Shown piece by piece: positions 6,965-14,051 of a stretch of 15,069 bases of DNA. Both the position numbers and the translations under genes were made by a program. A model generated the notes under the pieces. It was given only the letters and a program-made list of their open reading frames with translations. It was not told the origin of the DNA and did no database searches. Numbering within the stretch: position 1 is the first letter of the stretch; each line of letters begins with the position of its first letter. The stretch covers positions 1 to 15,069 of the forward strand of contig JAGOCU010000022.1 in assembly GCA_017998555.1 (NCBI GenBank). The letters run 5' to 3'. The DNA is from Thermoflexales bacterium. Lineage in GTDB: Bacteria; Chloroflexota; Anaerolineae; J036; Brachytrichaceae.

Positions 6965-8629
6965 ATGGCAAGCATTCCTGTTCCCATCTCCCGCCGCGGC
7001 GGCGCCCTGAGCGGTCTGGTTGATCTGTTGACGACCGTCGATCACAAGAAGATCGGCATCGCGTATATGGTGTCGTCGTTTGTCTTCTTCCTGCTGTCCG
7101 GCCTGCTGGCCCTGGGCATTCGCACCCAGCTCGCGGTCCCGAACAACACGTTCGTGCCTCAGGAAGCCTACAACATGATGTTCACGATGCACGGGACGGG
7201 AATGATCTTCCTGTTCGTCATCCCGATCCTGACCGGGGGGTTTGGCAACTACCTGGTGCCGCTGCAGATCGGCGCGCGCGACATGGCCTTCCCGCGCATG
7301 AACGCGTTCAGCCTGTGGCTGTTCATGTTCGCCGCCATCGTCATCATGGCCGGCGTGACGCTCGCGGTGATCGGCTACACGACCCAGAATCCTGAGCTGA
7401 CCCAGTACTCCTCCAGCGCGGCCTGGACGGCCTACGTGCCGCTTTCGGCCAAGAAGTTCTCGCCCCAGATTGGCATGGATCTATGGGTCCTGGGTGTGAT
7501 CCTGTTGGGCATTTCGTCGACACTTGGCGCGGTCAATTTCCTTGTCACCATCTATGCGATGCGGGCCCCGGGCATGACCGCCTGGCGCATCCCGATGTTT
7601 ACCTGGTCGATCATCGTAACGGCCGGCATGATTCTCGTGGCGACACCCGTGCTGACGGCCGCGATGGTGATGCTGATTGCGGACCGCCAATTTGGCACGC
7701 AGTTCTTCAGCACCAGCAACGCCCGGCTGTGGCAACACATGTTCTGGTTCTACTCGCATCCGGCGGTCTATATCATGGTCGTGCCTGCGATGGGCATGCT
7801 CTCTGAGATTCTGCCCGTCTTCTCGCGCAAGCCGATCTTCGGGCCCAAGGTCATCATCCTGTCGACGATCGCGATCGGGGTGCTTGGCTTCACGACCTGG
7901 GTGCATCACATGTTTGTCAGCGGTGTCGCGCCGGAAGTTGAGCGCTTCTTCATGTTGACGACGATGGTGATCGCGGTTCCGACCGGCGTCAAGATGTTCA
8001 ACTGGATCGCCACGATGTGGGGCGGCTCGCTGAACATGAAGACCCCGCTTCTGATGGCCTTTGGATTCTTGTCAACCTTCGTCATCGGCGGCATCACCGG
8101 TGTCATCCAGGGCGCGATTCCGGTCGATACGCAATTGCACAACTCGTACTGGGTGGTCGCGCACTTCCACTACGTGCTCTTCGGCGGGAGCGTTTTTGGC
8201 ATCTTCGGCGGCATCTACTACTGGATGCCCAAGTTCACCGGCAAGATGCTCGACGAGCGCCTGGGCAAACTGCACTTCTTCCTGATGTGGATCGGTTTCA
8301 ACCTGACCTTCTTCCCAATGCACATTCTTGGGCTGGAGGGGATGCCCCGGCGCATCGCCACCTACGCCGCCAATCGCGGCTGGGATATCCCCAATCTGAT
8401 CGCCACGATCGGGGCCTTTGTCATCGCGCTTTCGGTGCTGGTCTTCATGTATGCCTTCTTGAAGCTCGTCCGCCAGCCCAGGGTGTCCGAGAATCCCTTC
8501 GAGGGGAACACCCTCGAGTGGTTGACCGACTCCCCGCCGGCCGAATACAACTTCAAGAAGATCCCGCTGGTCAACAGCGCGCGCCCGGTGTGGGAACTGC
8601 GCACCGGCCTGAAGGATCAGCAGCACTAG
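6965..8629 (+). CDS. coxA: Cytochrome c oxidase subunit I (haem-copper oxidase, type A2)
   Basis: This is the catalytic, proton-pumping subunit in the cytoplasmic membrane, reducing O2 to water at a haem a3/CuB site. The 554 residues show the family landmarks: His76 (MHGT) for low-spin haem; His265 in YSHPAVY and His314-His315 in WVHHMF as CuB ligands; Lys343 in PTGVKMFNW for the K-channel; and His400 and His402 in AHFHYVL for the two haems. In helix VI the D-channel Glu of the HPEVY motif is replaced by Ala267, and Tyr263-Ser264 precede the His. This YSHP signature is characteristic of the A2 subtype found in caa3 oxidases and agrees with the cytochrome-c-fused coxB. About twelve hydrophobic segments are visible. 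It lies 61 nt after coxB and 18 nt before ctaB, in an evident operon. Confidence 0.97.
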   Translation: MASIPVPISRRGGALSGLVDLLTTVDHKKIGIAYMVSSFVFFLLSGLLALGIRTQLAVPNNTFVPQEAYNMMFTMHGTGMIFLFVIPILTGGFGNYLVPLQIGARDMAFPRMNAFSLWLFMFAAIVIMAGVTLAVIGYTTQNPELTQYSSSAAWTAYVPLSAKKFSPQIGMDLWVLGVILLGISSTLGAVNFLVTIYAMRAPGMTAWRIPMFTWSIIVTAGMILVATPVLTAAMVMLIADRQFGTQFFSTSNARLWQHMFWFYSHPAVYIMVVPAMGMLSEILPVFSRKPIFGPKVIILSTIAIGVLGFTTWVHHMFVSGVAPEVERFFMLTTMVIAVPTGVKMFNWIATMWGGSLNMKTPLLMAFGFLSTFVIGGITGVIQGAIPVDTQLHNSYWVVAHFHYVLFGGSVFGIFGGIYYWMPKFTGKMLDERLGKLHFFLMWIGFNLTFFPMHILGLEGMPRRIATYAANRGWDIPNLIATIGAFVIALSVLVFMYAFLKLVRQPRVSENPFEGNTLEWLTDSPPAEYNFKKIPLVNSARPVWELRTGLKDQQH

Positions 8630-8647
8630 GCAGGCTGTTCTGACATC

Positions 8648-9568
8648 ATGAATTACGACTTGCCTGCCCTATCGCCGGCTCGGCGCTGGCGGCAGGTTGC
8701 GGCGGACGCGATCGCGCTGACCAAACCCAAGGTCGTCGCGCTGCTGCTGTTCACGACGTTTGCGGCGATGTTCCTGACCCCCAAGGGTTTGCCGCCGCTG
8801 GGGCTCGTGCTGGTGACGATGCTGGGCGGCTATCTGATGGCGGGCGGGGCCGGGGCCGTCAACATGGCCTATGACCATGACATCGACAAGGTCCTGAGCA
8901 ATCGCACCCGGATCCGCCCGGTTGCGGCCGGCCGTGTTTCGCCGAATGTCGCGCTGGCATTCGGGCTGAGCCTGGGCGCGCTGTCGTTTCTCCTGTTCGC
9001 GGTGTTTGTCAATCTGTTGGCGGCCGTCTTGTCGCTGGTGGGTTTCTTCTACTACACCGTGATCTACACGATGTGGCTCAAGCGCAGCACGCCCCAGAAC
9101 ATCGTCATCGGCGGCGGGGCCGGCGCCATTCCCGCGCTGGTCGGCTGGGCGGCCGTCGCCAATGGGCTGGATCTCACCGCGCTGTCCCTGTTCGTGATTG
9201 TCTTTATGTGGACGCCCCCGCACTTCTGGGCGCTCGCCCTGATGCAGACGCGCAACTACGCCGCGGCGAAGATCCCAATGATGAATGTTGTGGCCGGCGA
9301 GTCCGAGACCCAGCGTCAGATCTGGCTCTATACACTGGTGCTGATCGGCCTGAGTCTGGCCCTGGTGGCCTTTGGCATGTTCGGCCTGATTTATCTTGCC
9401 GGCGCGGCGCTGGCGGGCGGGCTCTTCATCTGGCGCGCCTGGCATGTGCGGAGGGATCCGACCCGCGCCGCGGCGCTGGGACTGTATCTGTACTCGATGG
9501 CCTATCTGGCGTTTCTGTTTGGCGCAATGGCGGTGGACCGCATCGCCTATCGCGCGCTTGCAACTTGA
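8648..9568 (+). CDS. ctaB: Protoheme IX farnesyltransferase (haem O synthase)
   Basis: This is an integral-membrane UbiA-family prenyltransferase that adds a farnesyl group to haem b to give haem O, the precursor of haem A for this oxidase. The 306 residues include the first Asp-rich site at Asp76-x-Asp78-x-Asp80 in YDHDIDK, followed by the NRTRIRP stretch. The second conserved loop reads TPPHFWALA and continues to YAAAKIPMMN. Several transmembrane helices fill the rest, and the length is normal for the family. It starts 18 nt after coxA and ends one base before the next small gene. Haem A synthase (ctaA), which would complete the pathway, is not in this window. Confidence 0.96.
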   Translation: MNYDLPALSPARRWRQVAADAIALTKPKVVALLLFTTFAAMFLTPKGLPPLGLVLVTMLGGYLMAGGAGAVNMAYDHDIDKVLSNRTRIRPVAAGRVSPNVALAFGLSLGALSFLLFAVFVNLLAAVLSLVGFFYYTVIYTMWLKRSTPQNIVIGGGAGAIPALVGWAAVANGLDLTALSLFVIVFMWTPPHFWALALMQTRNYAAAKIPMMNVVAGESETQRQIWLYTLVLIGLSLALVAFGMFGLIYLAGAALAGGLFIWRAWHVRRDPTRAAALGLYLYSMAYLAFLFGAMAVDRIAYRALAT

Positions 9569-9569
9569 C

Positions 9570-9686
9570 ATGATTCCAAAAGCAAAGGAACGACAAGCCT
9601 TTATCGTGGTTCTGATCTGTCTGGGGTTGGTGGCGATTGGCATCACCCTGGGCGTGATCTGGACGAATATGTACGCGATTCGGTGA
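9570..9686 (+). CDS. Small single-helix membrane protein of the cox operon (38 aa)
   Basis: The ATG lies one base after the ctaB stop, so translational coupling is likely. The product has a charged N-terminus (KAKERQ), one hydrophobic helix (about 10-31) and a short polar tail ending WTNMYAIR. It fills the space between ctaB and the subunit IV-like gene with tight spacing (10 nt to the next ATG). Size and topology recall small accessory oxidase subunits such as CoxIIa of ba3 oxidases, but I see no sequence signature that proves homology. It could be a structural subunit or an assembly factor. It is supported by context and composition, not by a recognised family. Confidence 0.65.
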   Translation: MIPKAKERQAFIVVLICLGLVAIGITLGVIWTNMYAIR

Positions 9687-9696
9687 GCTCAAAACC

Positions 9697-9936
9697 ATGG
9701 ACACAAACACCGTCACCCCCGTTCCGGGCGAGGATGCCCACGAGGAAGAGATTCATCTGCCGCCGCCGAGCTGGTCCCCGATCATCCTGGCGCTGGGCAT
9801 GACCCTGCTCGTCTTTGGCGTTTCGCTGGCCAGCATTGTGTTTGTGCCGATCGGCGCCGTGCTCACCCTCATCGGGCTTGGCACGTGGATCTACGACGAG
9901 ATCAAGAACGCCAGCGCGCACGCCCACGATCACTAA
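9697..9936 (+). CDS. Cytochrome c oxidase subunit IV-like membrane protein
   Basis: This 79-residue protein has an acidic N-terminus containing EDAHEEE, a HLPPPSWSP segment, two adjacent membrane helices (about 27-49 and 50-66), and a His-rich tail ending HAHDH. Its size, two-helix topology and place between ctaB and coxC fit the small fourth subunit found with actinobacterial and Chloroflexota-type aa3/caa3 oxidases. That family role is structural: it packs against subunits I and III. The assignment rests mainly on topology and context. The terminal His residues might bind metal, but this is speculation. It is 15 nt from coxC. Confidence 0.7.
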   Translation: MDTNTVTPVPGEDAHEEEIHLPPPSWSPIILALGMTLLVFGVSLASIVFVPIGAVLTLIGLGTWIYDEIKNASAHAHDH

Positions 9937-9951
9937 AGCGACCGGAACGTC

Positions 9952-10551
9952 ATGTCTCTGAACGCGAAGATACGCCCCGCCGGAGCGGAGGGCATGCCCT
10001 TCCGCTCGCGCTCGAATAACGGCCTGCTCGGCGCCACCGCGCTGATCCTCGCCGAGAGCATGTTTTTCTTTGGCGTGCTCTCAGCCTGGTTCTTTCTCCA
10101 GGCTTCCAGTTTGACCGGCTGGCCCCCGGCGGACCTGCGGCCGCGCGAGTTCGCGCTGCCGGTCATCAACACCCTTGTCATCCTGGCCAGCGCCATCGCG
10201 TTCGGGTGGGGCGAGCGCGGGATTGCCGGCGGTGACAAGCGCAGGCTGATCGTCGGGGTGTCCATTGCGGCCGGGTTGGGGCTGGTGTTCATGACCCTGC
10301 AGACGATTGAATTCAGCGGCCTCGGATTCCGGGCCCAGGGCGGCACCTACGCCTCGATGTTCTTTGCCCTGCTGGTGTTTCACATCCTCCGGGTGTTTGT
10401 GGGTGTGGGCTGGATGGCGGTCGTGCTCATCCGCGCGGCGATGCATCAGTTTGATGCGAAGCGGCGGACCGTTGTGCAGGCCTGCGCCATGTACTGGTAT
10501 TTCATCACGGTCATCTGGCTGATCGTCTTCGCAGTTCTGTATCTGCTGTAG
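9952..10551 (+). CDS. coxC: Cytochrome c oxidase subunit III
   Basis: This is the membrane subunit that stabilises subunit I and supports sustained proton uptake in the family. The 199-residue protein has about five hydrophobic helices, the short bacterial form that lacks the two N-terminal helices of the mitochondrial subunit. Landmarks are Glu35 in LAESMFFFG, matching the conserved helix Glu, and the C-terminal YWYFITVIWLIVF, corresponding to the family YWHFVDxVW motif with His replaced by Tyr. It sits 15 nt after the subunit IV-like gene and 7 nt before the last gene of the operon. Confidence 0.93.
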   Translation: MSLNAKIRPAGAEGMPFRSRSNNGLLGATALILAESMFFFGVLSAWFFLQASSLTGWPPADLRPREFALPVINTLVILASAIAFGWGERGIAGGDKRRLIVGVSIAAGLGLVFMTLQTIEFSGLGFRAQGGTYASMFFALLVFHILRVFVGVGWMAVVLIRAAMHQFDAKRRTVVQACAMYWYFITVIWLIVFAVLYLL

Positions 10552-10558
10552 GTACGCG

Positions 10559-11041
10559 ATGACGGCGCGCCGGGCCATCGTCTTCATCAGTATCGCCGCG
10601 ATCCTGGCGGGGGTCTTCAGCCTTTCCGCTGCCGTGTTGACCCGCTGGATGGCGAACGTGCCGCCTGCGGCACCGCTTGACGTGCCGCTGGCAAGCCTGT
10701 CGCTCCCGCTCGACGCGCAAGGGCTGGGCACCCAGGTCATTGAGGGCACGAGCCTGACATTTCGGGTCCAGCCCTATCCGCCAGTTGCCCGCAGCCCCGT
10801 CACGATCACCCTGGTCGCGATCGGGCCAGGCGGGGTCCTCGTCCAGTTTGCTCCGGCAGTCTCAGTGTCGGCCCTGAACCAGGTTGCGGGTCCAGGCGCG
10901 CCGATGCGCCGGTTGTCGTCGGGTGGATATGAACACGCCGGCATTTTGTTCCCGGCGCCGGGGCGGTGGCGGATCACGGTCGATGCGCCGCTGGTGGCCG
11001 ACGCCGGCTTGACGATTCCGATAGACGTAGACGTTCGGTAA
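10559..11041 (+). CDS. Membrane-anchored YtkA/FixH-like beta-sandwich protein
   Basis: The last gene of the cox operon starts 7 nt after coxC. One N-terminal hydrophobic helix (about 6-27) anchors a roughly 130-residue outward-facing domain rich in beta strands. Its order (SPVTITLVAIGPGG, then a central GGYEHAGILF and a PGRWRITVDA strand) resembles YtkA-like/FixH-like Ig-fold domains, which often occur beside oxidase genes and are thought to help assembly or copper handling. I see no Cys pair and few Met/His residues, so a metal-binding role is not evident from the sequence. A structural accessory role is equally possible. The family call is tentative; the gene itself is well supported by frame, spacing and topology. 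Confidence 0.6.
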   Translation: MTARRAIVFISIAAILAGVFSLSAAVLTRWMANVPPAAPLDVPLASLSLPLDAQGLGTQVIEGTSLTFRVQPYPPVARSPVTITLVAIGPGGVLVQFAPAVSVSALNQVAGPGAPMRRLSSGGYEHAGILFPAPGRWRITVDAPLVADAGLTIPIDVDVR

Positions 11042-11071
11042 TGTGGATTGGACCCAGCCGATGGCACGCGG

Positions 11072-11148
11072 GCGAACACCTTGAAGGTTGGCCCGCATAG
11101 GTTTGTGGCAGGGTCGAGCAAGAAGGGGCCAACCTTTAAGGTGTTCGC
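11072..11148 (+). repeat. Long stem-loop after the cox operon: 23-bp arms, 31-nt loop
   Basis: Arms 11072-11094 and 11126-11148 pair at 22 Watson-Crick positions plus one G-U. The wobble is G-U only in RNA from the + strand; RNA from the other strand would have C-A. It begins 30 nt after the end of the last operon gene and lies just before the candidate promoter of the ATPase gene. No T-tract follows. The arm sequence is unrelated to the 22-bp palindromes elsewhere in the window. It may be an operon-end structure or a MITE/REP-like repeat; no target-site duplication is visible. Confidence 0.7.
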
Positions 11149-11160
11149 GCTCAACGCCTG

Positions 11161-11188
11161 TTGCGCATGGGCCGAATTGGCCTACACT
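11161..11188 (+). promoter_or_regulatory. Candidate sigma-A-type promoter of the STAND ATPase gene
   Basis: TTGCGC (11161-11166) and TACACT (11183-11188) are 16 nt apart and match the -35/-10 consensus at 3 and 4 of 6 positions. Transcription would begin about 5 nt before ATG 11200, giving a nearly leaderless mRNA, in line with the lack of a Shine-Dalgarno there. Confidence 0.4.
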
Positions 11189-11199
11189 CTTTGCTTGTC

Positions 11200-13350
11200 A
11201 TGCCAGCCTTGCTCGAAGGGCGGCTCCGGGCCGCCCGCCGAAACGCATTTGTCGGCCGCGAAGCGGAACGCGCGCTTGTGGCGACCGCCCTGGCCGCCGA
11301 GGTCTTGCCATTCTGCGTTCTGCACGTCCATGGTCCCGGCGGGGTTGGCAAGACCTCACTCCTGAAGATGTTTGGCGATGCCGCCGCCGAGACCGGCAAT
11401 TTAGCGGTCTACGCGGATGCGCGGAATCTCGATCCGTCGCCCGCCGGTTTTGTCACGGTCTTGCGCCTCATGTTCGCGTCAGCGGATCCAACAGCGTGGA
11501 AGGACCGCCCTCTTTCGATCGATGTCGAGCAGTTCTGGCGCGACGTGAGCGCGTGCGCGGCTGGGCGGCGGGTTGTGCTTCTGCTGGACACCGTGGAAAC
11601 CCTGGCGCCGCTTGATGACTGGCTGCGGGACGTCTTTCTGCCGCCGATGCCCGAGACGGTCCTGGTCGTCCTGGCCGGCCGCCAGCCGCCCTCGGCCGCC
11701 TGGCGGGCCGACCCCGGCTGGCAGACCTTGATCCGGGCCCTGGCCTTGCGCAATCTCGGCCCCGATGAAGGCCGGGCCTATCTCTCGCAGCGCCGGATCC
11801 CGGTCGATCAGCATGCCCAGGTGCTGGCTTTCACCCATGGCCATCCGCTGGCCCTGTCGCTCGTGGCGGACACCTTCGCCCAACGCACAGAGGCGCACAC
11901 CTTCCTGCCCGAGGAATCGCCCGACCTGATCCGGACCCTGCTCGAGAAGTTCGTTCAGAAGGTGCCCGGCCCCGCCCACCGGGCCGCCCTGGAGGCCAGC
12001 GCCCTGGTGCGAAGCATGACCGAATCGCTGCTGGCGAGCATGCTCAACATGCCGGATCCGGCCCTGGGCGCGGCCGAGGGCGTGCGCGAGTTGTTCGATT
12101 GGCTGCGCAGTCTGTCGTTTGTGGATTCCGCGCCGGGCGGGCTGCTTCTGCATGATCTGGCCCGCGACGCGATGTCGGCCGATGTGCGCTGGCGCAACCC
12201 CGAGTGGTACACCCAGCTTCACAATCGGGCCCGCGCGTATTACAACGCCGGGATGAAACGCAGCCAGGGGCTCGAGCAGCAGCGCTTTCTCTCCGACATC
12301 ATCTTTCTGCACCGCGACAACGCGGTGGTCCGGCCCTTTATTGACTGGCAGCAGCAGGGCGGCTTGTTTGTTGATCATGCCCGCCCGGCTGACCTGCCCG
12401 CATTACTGGCGATGGTCGAGCGGCATGAGGGCGCGCCGTCGGCGGCAATCGCCCGCCATTGGTTTGAGCGGCAGCCGCAGGGGATTTCGGTGGTGCGCGA
12501 TACCCAGCAACAACCGCGCGGATTTGCGCTGCGCCTGTCCATGCGCGATGTCGACGAGGCCGATTGCGCGATCGACCCGGCCATGCAGCCCGCCCGCGAC
12601 TGGATGGCCCGCACGATCGGGCTGCGCCCGGCGGAGGTGGGCCTGCACTTTCGGTTTTGGATGGCCCATGACACCTATCAGGCGGTTTCGCCGATCCAGA
12701 GCCTGATCTTCCTGAATGTCGTCCAGCACTACCTGGTGACGCCCCGCCTGGCCTGCCACGTGTTTCCCGCCGCGGCGCCGGAATTCTGGATGCCGGTGTT
12801 GTCCTACGCCGAACTGCAACGAACGCCCGAGTGCGACTACGTGGTCGGAGGGCGGTCGTACGGGGCGTTTACCCACAATTGGCGGGCGATGCCACCCACG
12901 CTCTGGCTCGAGATTCTGGCCCAGAAGGAAGTGGGCGCCACGCCGACCCCGTCGGCCAGCGATGGGCCGGCCACGGCCGCGTTGAGCGAGGTCGAATTCG
13001 CCGAGGGGGCCCGGGACGCCTTGCGCGATCTGAATCGCCCGCAAGCCCTGCGCGCCAATCGGCTGCTGAATGCCCGTTTGGTCATTGACCGCTGCGGCCC
13101 AAACGCAGCCGAGATGGATCGGGTGGCCGCTCTCAAGGGCCTGATCGTTCAGGCAATCGACGCGCTGAATTCCGGCCCGCGCGACGCCAAGCTGTATCGG
13201 GCCCTGGTTCATACCTATGTCAAACCGGCCCCGACCCAGGAAAAGGCGGCCGAGCTGCTCGACGTGCCGTTCAGCACCTATCGGCGCCACCTGCAGGCGG
13301 GGGTGGCCCGGGTCGTCGAGATGCTGTGGGCCCGCGAGTTGGGCGGTTGA
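11200..13350 (+). CDS. STAND-type P-loop ATPase with C-terminal sigma-region-4-like helix-turn-helix
   Basis: ATG 11200 places FVGREAE, the usual lead-in to STAND ATPase domains, near residue 18. TTG 11161 and ATG 11167 are in frame but overlap the likely promoter. Visible parts: Walker A GPGGVGKT (45-52, Lys51); Walker B RRVVLLLD ending at Asp130; and a winged-helix-like region to about 320. An unassigned segment (about 441-573) contains HFRFWMAHDTYQAVSP and VVGGRSYGAFTHNWR and is perhaps GNAT-like. The C-terminal helix-turn-helix (about 678-711, PTQEKAAELLDVPFSTYRRH) resembles sigma-70 region 4. STAND proteins are signal-responsive ATP switches, so a ligand-gated transcription regulator is a reasonable guess at 716 residues. 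Its target is unknown; neighbours are the cox operon and a SnoaL-like gene. Confidence 0.75.
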   Translation: MPALLEGRLRAARRNAFVGREAERALVATALAAEVLPFCVLHVHGPGGVGKTSLLKMFGDAAAETGNLAVYADARNLDPSPAGFVTVLRLMFASADPTAWKDRPLSIDVEQFWRDVSACAAGRRVVLLLDTVETLAPLDDWLRDVFLPPMPETVLVVLAGRQPPSAAWRADPGWQTLIRALALRNLGPDEGRAYLSQRRIPVDQHAQVLAFTHGHPLALSLVADTFAQRTEAHTFLPEESPDLIRTLLEKFVQKVPGPAHRAALEASALVRSMTESLLASMLNMPDPALGAAEGVRELFDWLRSLSFVDSAPGGLLLHDLARDAMSADVRWRNPEWYTQLHNRARAYYNAGMKRSQGLEQQRFLSDIIFLHRDNAVVRPFIDWQQQGGLFVDHARPADLPALLAMVERHEGAPSAAIARHWFERQPQGISVVRDTQQQPRGFALRLSMRDVDEADCAIDPAMQPARDWMARTIGLRPAEVGLHFRFWMAHDTYQAVSPIQSLIFLNVVQHYLVTPRLACHVFPAAAPEFWMPVLSYAELQRTPECDYVVGGRSYGAFTHNWRAMPPTLWLEILAQKEVGATPTPSASDGPATAALSEVEFAEGARDALRDLNRPQALRANRLLNARLVIDRCGPNAAEMDRVAALKGLIVQAIDALNSGPRDAKLYRALVHTYVKPAPTQEKAAELLDVPFSTYRRHLQAGVARVVEMLWARELGG

Positions 13351-13392
13351 GCGGATTCAGGCGGTGAATGAGCCACAATTGGTCTGTCGCAG

Positions 13393-13413
13393 CGCTCATC
13401 GAGCGTGTATTCT
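13393..13413 (+). promoter_or_regulatory. Candidate -10 element and small inverted repeat upstream of the SnoaL-like gene
   Basis: TATTCT at 13408-13413 matches the -10 consensus at 4 of 6 positions and ends 7 nt before ATG 13421, so the transcript would be leaderless. No good -35 is seen at 16-18 nt. CGCTC/GAGCG (13393-13397 and 13401-13405) forms a small inverted repeat directly upstream and could be an operator. The evidence is weak. Confidence 0.3.
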
Positions 13414-13420
13414 TGTAGAC

Positions 13421-13894
13421 ATGGACCCCATTGCCCCCGCCAGCGCCGCGCCCATTCGGTCAAACGGCCATTCACCCGTTCAGACCGATATTGCGACGCG
13501 TCTCATCGCCGCCTGGAATACCCACGATCCGCATCCGATCGAGGCGCTGTTTGTCGAGGATTGCGTGCTGGAGGATTGCGCGATTGCCGTCCCCTTGCGG
13601 GGTCATCGCGGTTTGCGCCGGGCCGTGCTCTTCAATTTCCTGGCCTTTCCGGACGTTCATTTCGAGCTGATTAGCCAGATTCGTGAGGCAGACAGGGTGG
13701 CGATCGAATGGCGGGCTGAGGGCACCCATGCGGGCCGCTTCATGGGGATTCCCGCCACGCGCCGGCGGGTGAGCCTGGAGGGCATCACGCTGCTCACCTT
13801 GCGCGATGGGCGGATTGCGCGTTTGCGGCGGGTGTGGGACATCGCCGGCGTGATTCGCCAGCTCGGGCTGCTCCCCGAGCTCCCCCAGATCTAG
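13421..13894 (+). CDS. SnoaL-like (NTF2-fold) protein
   Basis: ATG 13421 is preferred because the domain begins soon after it (QTDIATRLIAAWNTHD, from residue 21). Longer in-frame starts would overlap the ATPase gene. The 157 residues show the order of SnoaL-like polyketide-cyclase/NTF2-fold proteins: an N-terminal helix pair; the VEDCVLEDC strand (45-53); GHRGLRRAV (61-69); the ADRVAIEWRAEGTHAGRFMGIPAT region (from 90); and a final strand ending RRVWD (136-140). This small cone-shaped fold forms dimers and a ligand pocket. Members include cyclases, isomerases and many proteins of unknown function, so the substrate cannot be named. It is 70 nt downstream of the ATPase gene, has its own candidate promoter and no Shine-Dalgarno, and is followed by palindrome copy 3. 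Confidence 0.8.
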   Translation: MDPIAPASAAPIRSNGHSPVQTDIATRLIAAWNTHDPHPIEALFVEDCVLEDCAIAVPLRGHRGLRRAVLFNFLAFPDVHFELISQIREADRVAIEWRAEGTHAGRFMGIPATRRRVSLEGITLLTLRDGRIARLRRVWDIAGVIRQLGLLPELPQI

Positions 13895-13911
13895 GCTGCT
13901 GGCGGAGACAA

Positions 13912-13958
13912 CCCGGACGCGATACGCCCCGGCCAAGCCGGGGCGTATCGCGTCCGGG
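13912..13958 (+). repeat. Palindromic repeat copy 3: perfect 22-bp inverted repeat, 3-nt loop
   Basis: Arms 13912-13933 and 13937-13958 are exact reverse complements around CAA. It begins 17 nt after the stop of the SnoaL-like gene. The arm fits the same pattern as the copies at 4234 and 5607, and differences between copies are matched on the opposite arm. No T-tract follows. Its place between two + strand genes, each with its own candidate promoter, fits a 3'-end or termination role. Confidence 0.85.
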
Positions 13959-14010
13959 AACACCGTTGTCAGGCACCGAAGGGTGCCGGTCCATTGGGCC
14001 GGGCCGGTTG

Positions 14011-14040
14011 TATCATTGCGCCTTCGTCCAAACGACGAAG
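14011..14040 (+). promoter_or_regulatory. Candidate -10 box and operator-like hairpin upstream of the MFS gene
   Basis: TATCAT (14011-14016) matches the -10 consensus at 5 of 6 positions; no convincing -35 is seen 17 nt upstream. CTTCGTC (14022-14028) and GACGAAG (14034-14040) are perfect inverted repeats around CAAAC, sitting at the predicted transcription start. This could be an operator or a 5'-end mRNA hairpin. A weak GGGA (14042-14045) precedes ATG 14052. Confidence 0.4.
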
Positions 14041-14051
14041 TGGGATCCGTC

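Noticed and set aside
11048..11365. Open frames running through the stem-loop after the cox operon (also 11088-11615)
   Set aside because: They overlap the ATPase gene in the wrong frame, and their readable N-terminal part is only the translated inverted repeat.
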